A stretch of 57,357 nucleotides of DNA. It comes from Actinomycetota bacterium. GTDB taxonomy: Bacteria; Actinomycetota; Actinomycetes; Propionibacteriales; Nocardioidaceae. This document shows, piece after piece, positions 17,319 through 27,086 of the stretch. Within the stretch, counting starts at the first letter, position 1. The number at the start of each line of letters is the position of its first letter. The notes under the pieces are model-generated. The model was not told where the DNA came from and searched no databases. It saw nothing but the letters and a program-made list of their open reading frames with translations. The stretch covers positions 1-57,357 of the forward strand of contig WLJH01000024.1 in the NCBI GenBank assembly GCA_009701885.1, in the 5' to 3' direction. Made by a program: the position numbers and the translations under genes.

Positions 17319-18461
17319 ATGCGCGTCGCGATCGTGACCGAGTCCTTCCTGCCGTCGGTGAACGGGGTGGCCGGCACCGTCCGGCACGTCGTCGACCGGC
17401 TCGTCGCCACCGGCCACAAGGTCATCGTGGTCGCGCCGGGCCCCGGCCCCACGTCGTACGGGCAGGTGCAGGTGGTCCGGGTGCGGTCGATGGCGCTGCC
17501 CGGCTACCGCGCCTTCCCGCTCGGCCTGCCGGACCCCCAGGTCCACCACGCGATCGAGGCGTTCCGCCCCGACGTGGTCCACCTGGCCTCGCCGATCCTC
17601 CTCGGCGCGGTCGGCCTGCGCGTCGCCCGCCGGCTCGACGTGCCGAGCGTCGCGGTCTTCCAGACCGACGTCGCCGGCTTCGCCCGCCAGTACGGCGTGC
17701 GCGCCGACCGCGCCATCGACCGCTGGGTCGCGAGCCTGCACCGCCGTGCCGACCGCACGCTCGTCCCGTCGACAGCCTCCCGCCAGCAGCTCGCCGCCCT
17801 CGGCGTCGGCGACCTGCACCTGTGGCGCCGCGGCGTCGCACTGGACCTCTTCGGCAGCGAGCACCGCGACGAGCAGCTGCGCGCCGGCTGGACCGGAGGC
17901 GAGCAGCGCACCGTGGTCGGGTACGTCGGCCGGCTGGCCCCCGAGAAGCGGGTCCGTCGCCTGGTCGAGCTCGCCGACCTCCCCGGCACCCAGCTCGTGG
18001 TCGTCGGCGACGGCCCCGAGCGCGCCTGGCTCCAGCAGCGGCTGCCGCACGCCACCTTCACCGGGATGCTCGGCGGCCCCGACCTGGCCCGCGCCTTCGC
18101 CTCGCTCGACGTCTTCGTGCACACCGGCGAGGACGAGACCTTCTGCCAGACCGTCCAGGAGGCCCAGGCCAGCGGCGTCGCCGTGGTCGCCCCGGCCTCC
18201 GGCGGCCCGCTCGACCTGGTCGACCACGGCCGCACCGGGCTCCTGTACGACGTCCGCGACCCGCACGCGCTGCGCCGTGCCACGGGGCACCTCGTCGCCG
18301 ACCCCGCGGGGCGGGCACGCCTCGGCTCCCTGGCCCGGGGCGCTGTCGGGGGCCGCACCTGGGCGAGCGTGGTCGACGACCTGGTCGGCCACTACCGCGC
18401 CGTCCTGGGCGCCCGCGGCGGTGTGCGCGCCGCGGCCGGCGCGGGGCAGCGCGCGGCCTGA
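17319..18461 (+). CDS. GT4 glycosyltransferase, GDP-mannose-dependent alpha-mannosyltransferase (MgtA-like)
   Basis: 380 residues. The start MRVAIVTESFLPSVNGVAGTV is characteristic of the actinobacterial mannosyltransferase group that includes M. tuberculosis Rv0557 (MgtA), which mannosylates glycolipid precursors of lipomannan-like polymers at the inner membrane face. The C-terminal nucleotide-sugar lobe has VGYVGRLAPEKRVRRLVEL and the EX7E-type motif at EDETFCQTVQEAQASG (about 267-282). ATG at 17319 has GGAGG four to five bases upstream. The next glycosyltransferase starts one base after its stop, so they form an operon. Confidence 0.85.
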   Translation: MRVAIVTESFLPSVNGVAGTVRHVVDRLVATGHKVIVVAPGPGPTSYGQVQVVRVRSMALPGYRAFPLGLPDPQVHHAIEAFRPDVVHLASPILLGAVGLRVARRLDVPSVAVFQTDVAGFARQYGVRADRAIDRWVASLHRRADRTLVPSTASRQQLAALGVGDLHLWRRGVALDLFGSEHRDEQLRAGWTGGEQRTVVGYVGRLAPEKRVRRLVELADLPGTQLVVVGDGPERAWLQQRLPHATFTGMLGGPDLARAFASLDVFVHTGEDETFCQTVQEAQASGVAVVAPASGGPLDLVDHGRTGLLYDVRDPHALRRATGHLVADPAGRARLGSLARGAVGGRTWASVVDDLVGHYRAVLGARGGVRAAAGAGQRAA

Positions 18462-18462
18462 G

Positions 18463-19605
18463 GTGCGGATCGCCCAGCTGGCCAACTTCGTCGGACCGAC
18501 GTCGGGAGGCATGAAGACCGCGCTCGAGGCGCTGGGTCGCGGGTACACCGACGCCGGCGTGGCCCGGCTGCTGGTCGTGCCCGGCCCCGAGGACGCCCGG
18601 CTGGACTCACCGGCCGGCGACGTCGTGCAGGTGCGGGCGCCGCGGGTCGGCGGCGGCTACCGGCTCATCGTCGAGCCCTGGCGGGTGACCGACGTGCTGC
18701 GCCGCTTCGCCCCGACCTCGCTCGAGGTCTCGGACAAGTCGACGCTCCTGCCGGTCGCCGGGTGGGCCCGCCGCGCCGGCATCCCGACCGTCCTGTTCTC
18801 CCACGAGCGGCTCGACGCGATGCTCTCGATGCGCACGGGCCTGCCGGTGCAGGTGGCGCCGCTCAACCGGGCGCTGGTGCGCCGCTACGACCGGTTGGTG
18901 GTGACCTCGGAGTTCGCCGAGCAGGAGTTCCGGGCGCTCGCCGGCCGCTCCGGCACCCCGCTCCACCGGGTGCCGCTCGGGGTGGACCTGGAGGTCTTCC
19001 GGCCGACCCGGGTCCCGCGCGCGCAGGAGGGGCTCCTGCGCCTGGTGCACGCCGGCCGGCTCTCGCGTGAGAAGGACCCGCACCTGGCCGTCGCCACCGC
19101 CGTGGCCCTGCACCGCCGCGGCGTCCCGCTGCGGATGGACGTCTACGGCTCCGGCCCCCACCTCGACGAGCTGCAGGCCCTGGCGGTCGGCGCACCTGTC
19201 TTCTTCCACGGCCACGTCGCGGGCCGCGCCCGGCTCGCCGCCCGCCTGGGCGCCGCCGACGTCTCGCTGTCGGTCTGCCCGGGGGAGACCTTCGGCCTCT
19301 CGGTGCTCGAGGCCCTGGCCTGTGGCACCCCGGTCGTCACCGCCGACGTCGGCGGGGCCCGCGAGCTGGTGGACGAGCGGTGCGGGGCCTGGGCCGCGCC
19401 CGAGGCCGAGCGGCTGGCCGACGCGGTGCTGCGCCTGGTCGGTCGCGACGAGCGGTGGCGCCGCGCCGCGGCCCGTCACCGCGCCGAGGCGTTCCCGTGG
19501 TCACGGACAGTGGCGGAGATGCTGGCCGTGCACGACCTCAGCGGACCGGTGTGGACCTCCGCACGGGGAGCGCGACCGCTCGCCGGTGACCGACGACCTG
19601 CGTGA
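18463..19605 (+). CDS. GT4-family glycosyltransferase
   Basis: 380 residues from GTG at 18463, one base after the preceding stop. The two Rossmann lobes are clear. The acceptor lobe starts VRIAQLANFVGPTSGGMKTALEALGRGY. The donor lobe has LVHAGRLSREKDPHLAV and PGETFGLSVLEALACGTPVVT, the EX7E motif of GT4 enzymes. The N-terminus resembles actinobacterial alpha-1,3/1,6-glucosyl- or mannosyltransferases, but donor and acceptor are not deducible. The last 68 bp overlap the 3' end of the convergent mannosyltransferase gene. Confidence 0.85.
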   Translation: MRIAQLANFVGPTSGGMKTALEALGRGYTDAGVARLLVVPGPEDARLDSPAGDVVQVRAPRVGGGYRLIVEPWRVTDVLRRFAPTSLEVSDKSTLLPVAGWARRAGIPTVLFSHERLDAMLSMRTGLPVQVAPLNRALVRRYDRLVVTSEFAEQEFRALAGRSGTPLHRVPLGVDLEVFRPTRVPRAQEGLLRLVHAGRLSREKDPHLAVATAVALHRRGVPLRMDVYGSGPHLDELQALAVGAPVFFHGHVAGRARLAARLGAADVSLSVCPGETFGLSVLEALACGTPVVTADVGGARELVDERCGAWAAPEAERLADAVLRLVGRDERWRRAAARHRAEAFPWSRTVAEMLAVHDLSGPVWTSARGARPLAGDRRPA

Positions 19606-20953
19606 CCGCCACCCCGGTCACCAGGAGCACCGCGACCACGATGTCGGCGCCGCGGGCCTGCAGGGAGGAGTCCAGCGGCGCGACCAGCCCGGTCAGCCCG
19701 ACCACGGCGACCAGCGCCCCCTCGGCGCGGGCGGCCAGGGGCACCGCGGCGAGGAAGGGCAGGGCCCACAGCAGGTACCAGTGGTGGACCACCGGGCCGA
19801 GCAGCACCAGCGCCAGCAGCGCCAGGCCGACGCTCCGCACGGCGACCTCCGGGTTGCCGGTGCGGGCCCGCAGCGCGACCGCGCACGCGAAGCCCAGCGC
19901 CACCAGCACCCCGCCCAGCCGCACCAGCTCCAGCGCCGACGGCCCCGGCACCCCCAGTCCCTCCTGCGCCCACAGCAGCACCCGGCCGACCTGGGTGGTC
20001 AGGGACAGCGGGGTCCGCACGACACCGGGCACCCCCAGCGCGTGCACCCAGCCCAGGCCGAGCCCGGTCACCACGCCGCTGAGCAGCAGGGTGGCGGTCG
20101 CGACCCCGGCGACCTGCGCGGCCCGGCGTACCCGGTCGGCGAGGTGGGCCGTCGCGGGCAGCGAGACCAGGACGACCGCCAGGCAGACCAGCCCGCCGGG
20201 CACCTTGACCGCCGCCGCCGCGCCGCCGAGCGCCGCGGCCAGGACCCAGCGACCCTCGACGGCGACCGCCAGGGCCCATGCCATCAGCCCCACCATGAGC
20301 AGGTCGTTGTGCAGGCCGGCGACGCCGTGGGCGAGGACCAGCGGGCCGGGCAGCACCAGCGCGGCGGCGAGCGCCGGGTCGCGCCCGCAGGCCGCCGCGA
20401 GCCGGGGCACCGCGTGCGCGAGCAGCACCAGCCCGAGGACCGCCAGCAGCCGGTGCGCGACGACCAGCGCCCACGGGTCCCGGGTGAGGTCGGCGGCCAG
20501 GTCGCCCCAGGCGAGCGGCAGCGGGCCGTACGGCGCCGGGGTGTCCAGCCACATCGGGTCGACCGCCTCGCTGATGGACCCGGCCAGGACCGCCGGCCCG
20601 ACGTCGTACGGCGAGTGGTCGAGGTGGGCCATCACCCCCTGCGCGGCGTAGCTCCAGCCGTCGCGGCTGAACATCGGCGGCGCCAGCAGCAGCGGCAGCG
20701 ACCAGCAGCCGGTGGCGCGCAGCACGAGCGGCAGCCGGTCGGGACCCGAGGTCGCGCGCACGAGCCGGAGCAGCTCCAGCCACGCCCAGCAGGCGAGCCC
20801 GAGGCCGAGGACCACCACTGTCAGCCCGACCAGCCGGCCTGGTGTGTGGTGCCGCCACGCGATGGCGTCGAGGGGGTGCGACCCTGGCAGGACCGAGACC
20901 ACCAGCCCGCCGAGGAGCACCAGCACGTACCCGAGGAACCCGCGCGTGACCAC
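19538..20953 (-). CDS. Polyprenol-phosphomannose-dependent alpha-1,6-mannosyltransferase (MptA/MptB family)
   Basis: 471 residues with about 11-13 membrane segments, a GT-C fold protein. The first extracytoplasmic loop has the family pattern FSRDGWSYAAQGVMAHLDHSPYD, where GT-C enzymes carry the catalytic acidic residue, then DTPAPYGPLPLAW. HHWYLLWALPFL near residue 396 is also typical. It extends the alpha-1,6-mannan backbone of lipomannan outside the membrane. GTG at 20953 has TAGCGT exactly six bases upstream (leaderless). It converges on and overlaps the preceding glycosyltransferase by 68 bp, an arrangement that could cause antisense interference. Confidence 0.85.
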   Translation of the reverse strand: MVTRGFLGYVLVLLGGLVVSVLPGSHPLDAIAWRHHTPGRLVGLTVVVLGLGLACWAWLELLRLVRATSGPDRLPLVLRATGCWSLPLLLAPPMFSRDGWSYAAQGVMAHLDHSPYDVGPAVLAGSISEAVDPMWLDTPAPYGPLPLAWGDLAADLTRDPWALVVAHRLLAVLGLVLLAHAVPRLAAACGRDPALAAALVLPGPLVLAHGVAGLHNDLLMVGLMAWALAVAVEGRWVLAAALGGAAAAVKVPGGLVCLAVVLVSLPATAHLADRVRRAAQVAGVATATLLLSGVVTGLGLGWVHALGVPGVVRTPLSLTTQVGRVLLWAQEGLGVPGPSALELVRLGGVLVALGFACAVALRARTGNPEVAVRSVGLALLALVLLGPVVHHWYLLWALPFLAAVPLAARAEGALVAVVGLTGLVAPLDSSLQARGADIVVAVLLVTGVAVTQVVGHRRAVALPVRRSTPVR

Positions 20954-20959
20954 GCCGGG

Positions 20960-20965
20960 ACGCTA
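20960..20965 (-). promoter_or_regulatory. Leaderless -10 (TAGCGT) of the mannosyltransferase gene
   Basis: On the minus strand TAGCGT, six bases (CCCGGC), then GTG at 20953. Confidence 0.5.
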
Positions 20966-21131
20966 GGGAGCCGGGTCGCAGCCGCCGCCACGCGGCGACG
21001 ACGCTGCCGTGAACGCTCGTGGAACGCTCGGTCGATGTCACGGTCCTTGTCACGGCCGGTGTCACCGGCCGCTCGTCCGGTGCTCGCCCCGTGGCCACCT
21101 GCGCGTCGGTCGGGCCGGGTCTGCTGGGCAG

Positions 21132-21950
21132 GTGCGAGCGCGGTGGTGGCTGGGAGGCGGCGCGGGCGCCGTGGTCGGCGGCCTGGTGGCCGGGCGGGGA
21201 GTGCTCTCGCTCCAGGCGCGCGCGGCGCGGGCCGTGGTCGGGAAACCGCTCGGCGAGGACGCGCACCGCGCCGACGGGCTGTGGAAGAAGAAGTACGGCG
21301 ACCCGATCGAGCTGCTCGTCCTCGGCGACTCCATCGCCGCCGGGCTCGGCGCCGAGGACCCCGGCGCCACCTTCGGTGCCCAGCTGGCCAAGCGGCTGGC
21401 CAAGAAGGCCCGGCGCTCCGTGCGGTTGCACGTCGCTGCGCGGGTCGGTGCCGAGACCTCGCAGCTGCGGGCCCAGCTGGCCGGGCTGCCCGCCGGCTAC
21501 CGGCCCGACGTCGCGGTGGTCGTCGTCGGCGGCAACGACGTCACCCACCGTGTGCGGGTCTCGGAGTCGCGCCGCCACCTCGGCGAGGCGGTGCGGACCC
21601 TGCGGGAGCGCGGGATCCCCGTCGTGGTCGGCACGTGTCCCGACCTCGGCGCGCTGTCGGTGCTCCAGCAGCCGCTGCGCGCGCTGGCCGGGGTGAGCTC
21701 GCGCCAGCTGGCCGCCGCGCAGCGCGAGGTGGTCACCGAGCTCGGCGGGCTGGCGGTCTCCCTGGCCGACGTCGTGGGTCCGTTCTTCGTGACCCGGCCC
21801 GACGAGATGTTCGCCGTGGACCGGTTCCACCCCTCGGGGGCCGGCTACCGGCGTACGGCGAAGGCGGTGCTGCCCAGCGTGCTGGTCGCCCTGTCGCTGG
21901 CCGAGGAGCTGCCGCACGGGCACCACGGGCCGCTGACACGCAGCAGCTGA
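21132..21950 (+). CDS. SGNH/GDSL-type hydrolase, membrane-anchored
   Basis: 272 residues from GTG at 21132. A basic N-terminus and hydrophobic segment (WWLGGGAGAVVGGLVAG) form a signal anchor. SGNH blocks are: block I LLVLGDSIAAGLGA (nucleophile Ser), block III VVVVGGNDVTHR (Gly and Asn of the oxyanion hole), and block V DRFHPSGAGYRRTA (Asp-x-x-His). Such enzymes deacylate lipids, polysaccharides or peptidoglycan-linked sugars outside the membrane. It stands divergent from mptA/B-like gene in an envelope cluster. An ATG at 21009 gives a longer frame, but the added part is Cys/His-rich nonsense. Confidence 0.85.
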   Translation: MRARWWLGGGAGAVVGGLVAGRGVLSLQARAARAVVGKPLGEDAHRADGLWKKKYGDPIELLVLGDSIAAGLGAEDPGATFGAQLAKRLAKKARRSVRLHVAARVGAETSQLRAQLAGLPAGYRPDVAVVVVGGNDVTHRVRVSESRRHLGEAVRTLRERGIPVVVGTCPDLGALSVLQQPLRALAGVSSRQLAAAQREVVTELGGLAVSLADVVGPFFVTRPDEMFAVDRFHPSGAGYRRTAKAVLPSVLVALSLAEELPHGHHGPLTRSS

Positions 21951-21964
21951 GCCGCGCGGAGCCC

Positions 21965-22678
21965 TCAGCCCGCGCGGTGCTCCGGCTCCGCGGGCCCGAG
22001 CCCGGCCAGCTGCTCCTGCCGCCGCCACGTGGTGACGACCAGCAGCGCCCCCACCACGGCGCCGGCCCAGCCGAGCCCGAGGTCGCCGAGGGTGTCTGCG
22101 TGGGCGCTGAACCGCTCGCCGATGCGGTCGATGAACGCGCGGTACTCCCAGATCTCCCACGCCAGCGCCAGGCTCGTCGTCACCGCGACGGCCCGGGCGA
22201 GCACGTCGCGCAGCCGGGTCGCGGGCGTGCACCACAGCAGCACCACAGCGGCCGCGAGCGCGGCGTTGACCAGGAAGTGCACGGCGTCGTCGAACCACGT
22301 CACCGCGTCGTAGAGGTCCAGCCGGTTGCCCAGGAAGTCGTTGAAGCAGGTCGCCGTGACGAGCACGTCGGCCAGCCACGGGAAGGGGCGCTCCGGCAGG
22401 CCGCGCCAGGACCGGACGACCCAGATCGCCGGCAGCACGGCGGCCAGCATCGGGTAGGTGATCGCCCGGAACATCGGGGCCTTGCCCTCGAGGTTGCCCC
22501 ACGACGGGTCGATGGCCGTGCGCACGACGAGCCACAGCAGCACCGTCTTCAGGACGATGTCGAGCACCACCAGGCCGCGGGGGACCGGCAGGTCCTCGGG
22601 CGTGCCGCCGGAGGCGTCGGTCGGCGCCGCCGGGGCGCGGTGCTCGGGCCCCGACCGCTCGTGCGTGCCACCGCTCAC
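21965..22678 (-). CDS. Integral membrane protein (YjdF/DUF2238-like)
   Basis: 237 residues from GTG at 22678 with GGGAGGGAG upstream. A proline-rich N-tail is followed by about six membrane segments. FNDFLGNRLDLYD and WFDDAVHFLVNAAL carry conserved acidic and His residues between segments, and LAWEIWEYRAFIDRIG and DTLGDLGLGWAGAVVGA match the DUF2238 pattern (D-x-x-x-H, WE-x-x-E, DT...D). These residues may bind metal. The function of the family is unknown. Confidence 0.75.
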   Translation of the reverse strand: MSGGTHERSGPEHRAPAAPTDASGGTPEDLPVPRGLVVLDIVLKTVLLWLVVRTAIDPSWGNLEGKAPMFRAITYPMLAAVLPAIWVVRSWRGLPERPFPWLADVLVTATCFNDFLGNRLDLYDAVTWFDDAVHFLVNAALAAAVVLLWCTPATRLRDVLARAVAVTTSLALAWEIWEYRAFIDRIGERFSAHADTLGDLGLGWAGAVVGALLVVTTWRRQEQLAGLGPAEPEHRAG

Positions 22679-22808
22679 GACCGGCTCCCTCCCTGGACCT
22701 CTCCCGGGCCCACCCCGGACCTCCAGGGTGCCGCAGGTGGGCCGTGCGGGCGGAGGGAACGACGACACAGCGGTCCGGGGCCTCGGTCCTTCGGCGGAGG
22801 CCCGCGGG

Positions 22809-23609
22809 TCACCTGCCGCGCTGGTCCAGCTGGGTCTGCACCTCGGTGTCGCGGAAGCCCACCGAGCGGTAGACGCGGATCGCCACGTAGTCGGGGTCCG
22901 CGACCATGACCAGGGTGCGGGCGCCCACCTCGTCGAAGCCGTGCGCGGCCACCCGGTGCACCAGCGTGCCGGCGATCCCCCGCCCGCGGTGGTCGGGGTG
23001 GGTCTCGACGGACTGGAAGCGCGCGAGGCCGTCGCCGGCGTCGACCAGGCCCATCGCCGACACCAGCCGGTCGCCGAGGAACGCGCCCCACCACGTGGCG
23101 TGCCCGGCCTCGCACAGCGCGCGGTTGGACAGGGCCCGACGCTCGGCGAAGAGCCGGTACGCCGGGCCGTCGCCGTCCGGGTCGGCGGCGTCCACCGCGA
23201 GGGACAGCGCGGCCCGCTGGGCCCAGTCGTCGTCGGACGTGAGCCGGCGCAGCCGCACCTCGGTATTCGGCCGCGGTGGGGCGTGCGTCGTGGTGGCGGT
23301 CAGGACCGTCCCGGGGTCCGGGGAGAGACCCGCCGCGACCAGCGAGGCGAGCGCGTCGGACTGGTCGGTCGTCCCGTCGACGCCCAGGGTGCGGAAGTCG
23401 CCGTCGGGCAGGTCGGCGTCGTACCTCGCGAGCACGGCCGGCACCTCCTCGGCGCTCGGCGGCGCGGCGAGGAGGTCGAAGTTGCCCCAGCGGAAGGTCG
23501 GGTTCTCCGGCGTCCGTGCCGCGACGTAGGTCCCGCGGTCCTCCACCACCGATCCCGAGAGGCGCAGCAGCGCGAGGTCGGTCCGGAAGCCGAGCGAACG
23601 GATGTCCAC
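22809..23609 (-). CDS. GNAT-family N-acetyltransferase
   Basis: 266 residues from GTG at 23609. The N-terminal half (VDIRSLGFRTDLALLRLSGS...TFRWGNFDLL) is a degenerate acyltransferase-like domain; the C-terminal half is a clear GNAT fold with the acetyl-CoA pyrophosphate loop ETHPDHRGRGIAGTLVHR (about 205-222) and the final ADPDYVAIRVYRSVGF. Substrate unknown. It lies 13 bp behind paaZ on the same strand and may be cotranscribed. Confidence 0.85.
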   Translation of the reverse strand: MDIRSLGFRTDLALLRLSGSVVEDRGTYVAARTPENPTFRWGNFDLLAAPPSAEEVPAVLARYDADLPDGDFRTLGVDGTTDQSDALASLVAAGLSPDPGTVLTATTTHAPPRPNTEVRLRRLTSDDDWAQRAALSLAVDAADPDGDGPAYRLFAERRALSNRALCEAGHATWWGAFLGDRLVSAMGLVDAGDGLARFQSVETHPDHRGRGIAGTLVHRVAAHGFDEVGARTLVMVADPDYVAIRVYRSVGFRDTEVQTQLDQRGR

Positions 23610-23622
23610 GTCCGCGACCCTG

Positions 23623-25677
23623 TCAGTCGTCGCCGTCGGACGGCCAGGTCTTCGCCACCAGCGTGAGCACGTCGTACGTCGCCACCGGGGCGCCGTCGGC
23701 GTTGGTGACGACGGCGTCCCAGCGGACCTCGCCGTAGTCGGCACTGGTGCGCGGGGTGATCTGCTTGACCGTCAGCGTCACCGCGATCGTGTCGCCGGCC
23801 TTGACCGGCGTGAGGAAGCGCAGCTGGTCGACGCCGAAGTTGGCCAGCACCGGGCCGGGGTCGGGGTGCACGAAGAGTCCGGCGGCCAGGGAGACCACGA
23901 GGTAGCCGTGGGCGACGATCCCGCCGAAGAGCGGGTTCTTCTCGGCCGCTGCCTGGTCGGTGTGGGCGTAGAAGGTGTCGCCGGTGAACTCCGCGAAGTG
24001 CTCGATGTCCTCGAGCGTGACCGTGCGCGACCCCGAGACGATCGTGTCGCCGATGCGCAGCTCGGCCAGGCTCTTGCGGAAGGGGTGCACGTCGCCGGCG
24101 CTGCGCGCCGAGCCCGTGGTCCAGCGGCCGGTGATCGCGGTCAGCGCGTCGGGGGAGCCCTGCACGGCGGTGCGCTGCATCAGGTGCAGCACCGCGCGCG
24201 TGCCGCCCAGCTCCTCGCCGCCACCGGCCCGGCCCGGACCGCCGTGCACGAGCACGGGGAGCGGCGAGCCGTGGCCGGTCGACTCGGCCGCGTCGTCGCG
24301 GTCGAGCACCAGCAAACGGCCGTGCCACGGCGCCAGGCCGAGCACGAGGTGCCGAGCCACGGTGGGGTCGTGGGTGACGACCGAGCCGGCCAGGCTGCCG
24401 CGGCCGCGGGCAGCCAGCGCGACGGCGTGGTCGAGGTCGTCGTAGGCCATCACGGTCGACACCGGCCCGAACGCCTCGACGTCGTGCGGCTCGGGGGCGT
24501 CGCCGTCGGCACGCAGCAGCACGGGGGAGACGAAGGCGCCGCGCTCGGCGTCGGCGCCGACCACCTCGACCCGCTCCGGGTCGCCGAACACGATCTCGCC
24601 GGCACCGGCCAGGCGGCGTACGGCGTCGCGGACGGCGTCCCGCTGGGCCAGGCTGACCAGCGCACCCATCCGCACGCCCTCGGCGCGCGGGTCGCCGACG
24701 GTGGTTGTGGCCAGCCGCGCGGTGACCGCCTCGACCACCGAGTCGAGGTGCTCGCGCGGCACGATCGCGCGGCGGATCGCGGTGCACTTCTGGCCCGCCT
24801 TGACCGTCATCTCGGTGACCAGGCCCTTGACGAAGAGCTCGTGCTCGGGGGTGCCCGGGCCGGCGTCGGGGCCCAGGATCGAGCAGTTGAGGGAGTCCGC
24901 CTCGACCTGCAGCCGCACGCCGTGGTGCAGCACCCGCGGGTGCTGACGCAGCAGGTCGCCGGTGCGGGCGGAGCCGGTGAAGGCCACGACGTCGTGCACG
25001 TCGAGCTGGTCGAGCAACCCTTCGGGACCGCCGGCCAGCAGCTGCAGCGTGCCCTCCGGCAGGATGCCGGCCTCGATGATGCGCCGCACCGCCAGCTCGG
25101 TGACGTACGCCGTCTGCGGGGCCGGCTTGACGATCGTCGGCATCCCGGCGAGGAAGGTGGGTGCGAGCTTCTCGAGCATCCCCCACACGGGGAAGTTGAA
25201 GGCGTTGAGCTGCACGACGACACCGGGCCGCGAGGTCCACAGGTGCTGCCCCAGGAACGAGCCGCCCTTGCCGAGCTGCTCGGGCGGGCCGTCGAGGACG
25301 ATCGTGTCGTTGGGCAGCTCCCGGGTGCCCTTGGAGGCGATCGAGAAGACCGTGCCGATGCCGCCGTCGACGTCGACCTGGGTGTCGCGCAGCGTGGCGC
25401 CCGTGGAGTACGACAGGTCGTAGAGCTCCTGCTTCACCTCGGGGGAGCCGAGGTGCTTGGCCAGGGCCTTCAGCAGGCCGGCGCGCTCGTGGAAGGTGAG
25501 CGCGCGCAGGGCCGGGCCGCCGACCTCACGGCCGTGTCGGACCATCGCCGCCAGGTCCAGGCCGGTCGAGGACAGCCGCGCGACCTCCTCGCCGGTCACG
25601 GCGTCGAGCAGCGGAGCGCCCTCGTCGGGGGCGGCGTACCAGCTGCCGGCGGCGTAGCTCTCGAGGCGTCGGGCCAC
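23623..25677 (-). CDS. paaZ: Oxepin-CoA hydrolase / 3-oxo-5,6-dehydrosuberyl-CoA semialdehyde dehydrogenase
   Basis: 684 residues, bifunctional. The N-terminal aldehyde dehydrogenase (about 1-530) has E259 (LQVEADSLN) and the catalytic Cys298 ([10 protein letters not shown]), the positions expected from E. coli PaaZ (E256, C295). The C-terminal MaoC-type (R)-hydratase (about 550-684) has [11 protein letters not shown], supplying the Asp-His dyad, and [17 protein letters not shown]. It opens the oxepin-CoA ring and oxidises the aldehyde in phenylacetate breakdown. GTG at 25677 has AGGAGG upstream. It is divergent from paaA, sharing the palindromic operator at 25771-25782. Confidence 0.95.
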   Translation of the reverse strand: MARRLESYAAGSWYAAPDEGAPLLDAVTGEEVARLSSTGLDLAAMVRHGREVGGPALRALTFHERAGLLKALAKHLGSPEVKQELYDLSYSTGATLRDTQVDVDGGIGTVFSIASKGTRELPNDTIVLDGPPEQLGKGGSFLGQHLWTSRPGVVVQLNAFNFPVWGMLEKLAPTFLAGMPTIVKPAPQTAYVTELAVRRIIEAGILPEGTLQLLAGGPEGLLDQLDVHDVVAFTGSARTGDLLRQHPRVLHHGVRLQVEADSLNCSILGPDAGPGTPEHELFVKGLVTEMTVKAGQKCTAIRRAIVPREHLDSVVEAVTARLATTTVGDPRAEGVRMGALVSLAQRDAVRDAVRRLAGAGEIVFGDPERVEVVGADAERGAFVSPVLLRADGDAPEPHDVEAFGPVSTVMAYDDLDHAVALAARGRGSLAGSVVTHDPTVARHLVLGLAPWHGRLLVLDRDDAAESTGHGSPLPVLVHGGPGRAGGGEELGGTRAVLHLMQRTAVQGSPDALTAITGRWTTGSARSAGDVHPFRKSLAELRIGDTIVSGSRTVTLEDIEHFAEFTGDTFYAHTDQAAAEKNPLFGGIVAHGYLVVSLAAGLFVHPDPGPVLANFGVDQLRFLTPVKAGDTIAVTLTVKQITPRTSADYGEVRWDAVVTNADGAPVATYDVLTLVAKTWPSDGDD

Positions 25678-25770
25678 GTGGTCCTCCTGGGGATCGGGGT
25701 CGCGGTCGGTCCCGCGCCGAGGTCCGGCGGGGCTCTTGCGTCCCGTCGGCAGTCGTGTCACCGTATTACA

Positions 25771-25782
25771 GACCGATCGGTC
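25771..25782. promoter_or_regulatory. Palindromic operator of the divergent paa promoters (PaaR-type)
   Basis: A perfect 12-bp palindrome, GACCGATCGGTC, sits between paaZ and paaA, 23 bp before the paaA start. TetR-family repressors such as PaaR use ACCG-N2-CGGT-like sites. The TetR gene at the end of the operon is the natural binder; this is inference. Confidence 0.65.
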
Positions 25783-25805
25783 AGGAAAGTCCTCAGGAGG
25801 TCCGT

Positions 25806-26771
25806 GTGACGCAGGTGGAGCAGGAGCGGGAGCTGCAGGCGCAGTTCGACGCCGTGGTGGCGCGGCACGACCGGATCGAGCCGCGCGACTGGATGCCGGA
25901 GGGCTACCGGAAGACCCTGGTGCGCCAGATCGCCCAGCACGCGCACTCCGAGATCATCGGGATGCAGCCGGAGGGCAACTGGATCACCCGCGCGCCCTCG
26001 CTGCGCCGCAAGGCCACGCTGCTGGCCAAAGTCCAGGACGAGGCCGGCCACGGGCTCTACCTCTACTCCGCCTGCGAGACGCTCGGCGTCTCCCGGGCCG
26101 AGCTGACCGAGCTGCTGATCGAGGGCAAGCAGAAGTACTCCTCGATCTTCAACTACCCCACGCTCTCCTACGCCGACGTCGGCACGATCGGCTGGCTGGT
26201 CGACGGGGCGGCGATCGCCAACCAGGTGCCGCTGTGCCGCACGTCGTACGGCCCCTACGGCCGGGCGATGATCCGCATCTGCAAGGAGGAGTCCTTCCAC
26301 CAACGGCAGGGCTTCGAGCTGCTCATGACGATGATGCGCGGCACCGACGCGCAGCGCGCGATGGTGCAGGAGTCGGTCGACCGGTTCTGGTGGCCGGCGC
26401 TGATGATGTTCGGCCCGCCCGACGACGCCTCGCCCAACACCGCCCAGTCGATGGCGTGGGGGATCAAGCGCGACACCAACGACGAGCTGCGGCAGAAGTT
26501 CGTCGACATGACCGTGCCGCAGGCCGAGCGCCTGGGCGTGACGCTGCCCGACCCCGCGATCGCGTGGAACGCCGAGCGCGGCCACTACGACTTCGGCGAG
26601 CCGGACTGGGAGGAGTTCGCCGCCGTCGTGCGCGGCGAGGGCCCGTGCAACGCCCAGCGGATCGCCCACCGCCGGCGCGCCCACGAGGAGGGTGCCTGGG
26701 TCCGCGAGGCGGCCAGCGCGTTCGCCGCCCAGCAGGCCGCCGCCCAGCAGGCGCAGGAAGTGTCGGCATGA
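25806..26771 (+). CDS. paaA: 1,2-phenylacetyl-CoA epoxidase, catalytic subunit
   Basis: 321 residues, the normal length. A ferritin-like diiron protein: the first helix pair supplies [15 protein letters not shown] and [17 protein letters not shown] (E..EAGH), the second [14 protein letters not shown] (E..ExxxH), the carboxylate-bridged diiron ligands. It epoxidises phenylacetyl-CoA with PaaB, PaaC and the reductase PaaE. GTG at 25806 with AGGAGG six bases upstream. It heads an operon of eight tightly packed genes. Confidence 0.96.
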   Translation: MTQVEQERELQAQFDAVVARHDRIEPRDWMPEGYRKTLVRQIAQHAHSEIIGMQPEGNWITRAPSLRRKATLLAKVQDEAGHGLYLYSACETLGVSRAELTELLIEGKQKYSSIFNYPTLSYADVGTIGWLVDGAAIANQVPLCRTSYGPYGRAMIRICKEESFHQRQGFELLMTMMRGTDAQRAMVQESVDRFWWPALMMFGPPDDASPNTAQSMAWGIKRDTNDELRQKFVDMTVPQAERLGVTLPDPAIAWNAERGHYDFGEPDWEEFAAVVRGEGPCNAQRIAHRRRAHEEGAWVREAASAFAAQQAAAQQAQEVSA

Positions 26772-27073
26772 GCGCGGCCGCCGGGGGTGTCAGGGGCGAG
26801 TGGCCGCTGTGGGAGGTCTTCGTGCGCGGCAAGCGCGGCCTCAACCACGTCCACGTCGGGTCGCTGCACGCGGCCGACGCCGAGATGGCGGTGCGCAACG
26901 CCCGCGACGTCTACACCCGGCGCAACGAGGGCGTGAGCATCTGGGTCGTGAAGGCCTCCGACGTGACGGCCTCCAGCCCCGACGAGAAGGACCCGCTGTT
27001 CGCCCCCGCCGGCGACAAGGTCTACCGCCACCCCACCTTCTACGACGTCCCCGCCGACGTCCCCCACATGTGA
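26768..27073 (+). CDS. paaB: 1,2-phenylacetyl-CoA epoxidase subunit B
   Basis: 101 residues. [27 protein letters not shown] is the PaaB signature, followed by [21 protein letters not shown] and [16 protein letters not shown] at the end. It bridges PaaAC heterodimers in the epoxidase complex. The ATG overlaps the paaA stop (ATGA), giving coupled synthesis. Confidence 0.96.
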   Translation: MSAAAGGVRGEWPLWEVFVRGKRGLNHVHVGSLHAADAEMAVRNARDVYTRRNEGVSIWVVKASDVTASSPDEKDPLFAPAGDKVYRHPTFYDVPADVPHM

Positions 27074-27086
27074 GCGGGGGCCGGCG

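Noticed and set aside
15789..18548. A 919-residue minus-strand frame across ugd and the glycosyltransferases
   Set aside because: Composition is Asp/Gly/Val repeats typical of antisense frames; the plus strand encodes complete enzymes.
19067..22909. A 1280-residue plus-strand frame
   Set aside because: Gln/Arg/His-rich shadow of several minus- and plus-strand genes; no domain.
25771..25782. IS or attachment site at the palindrome between paaZ and paaA
   Set aside because: It is a single 12-bp palindrome in a divergent promoter with no duplication; an operator is simpler.
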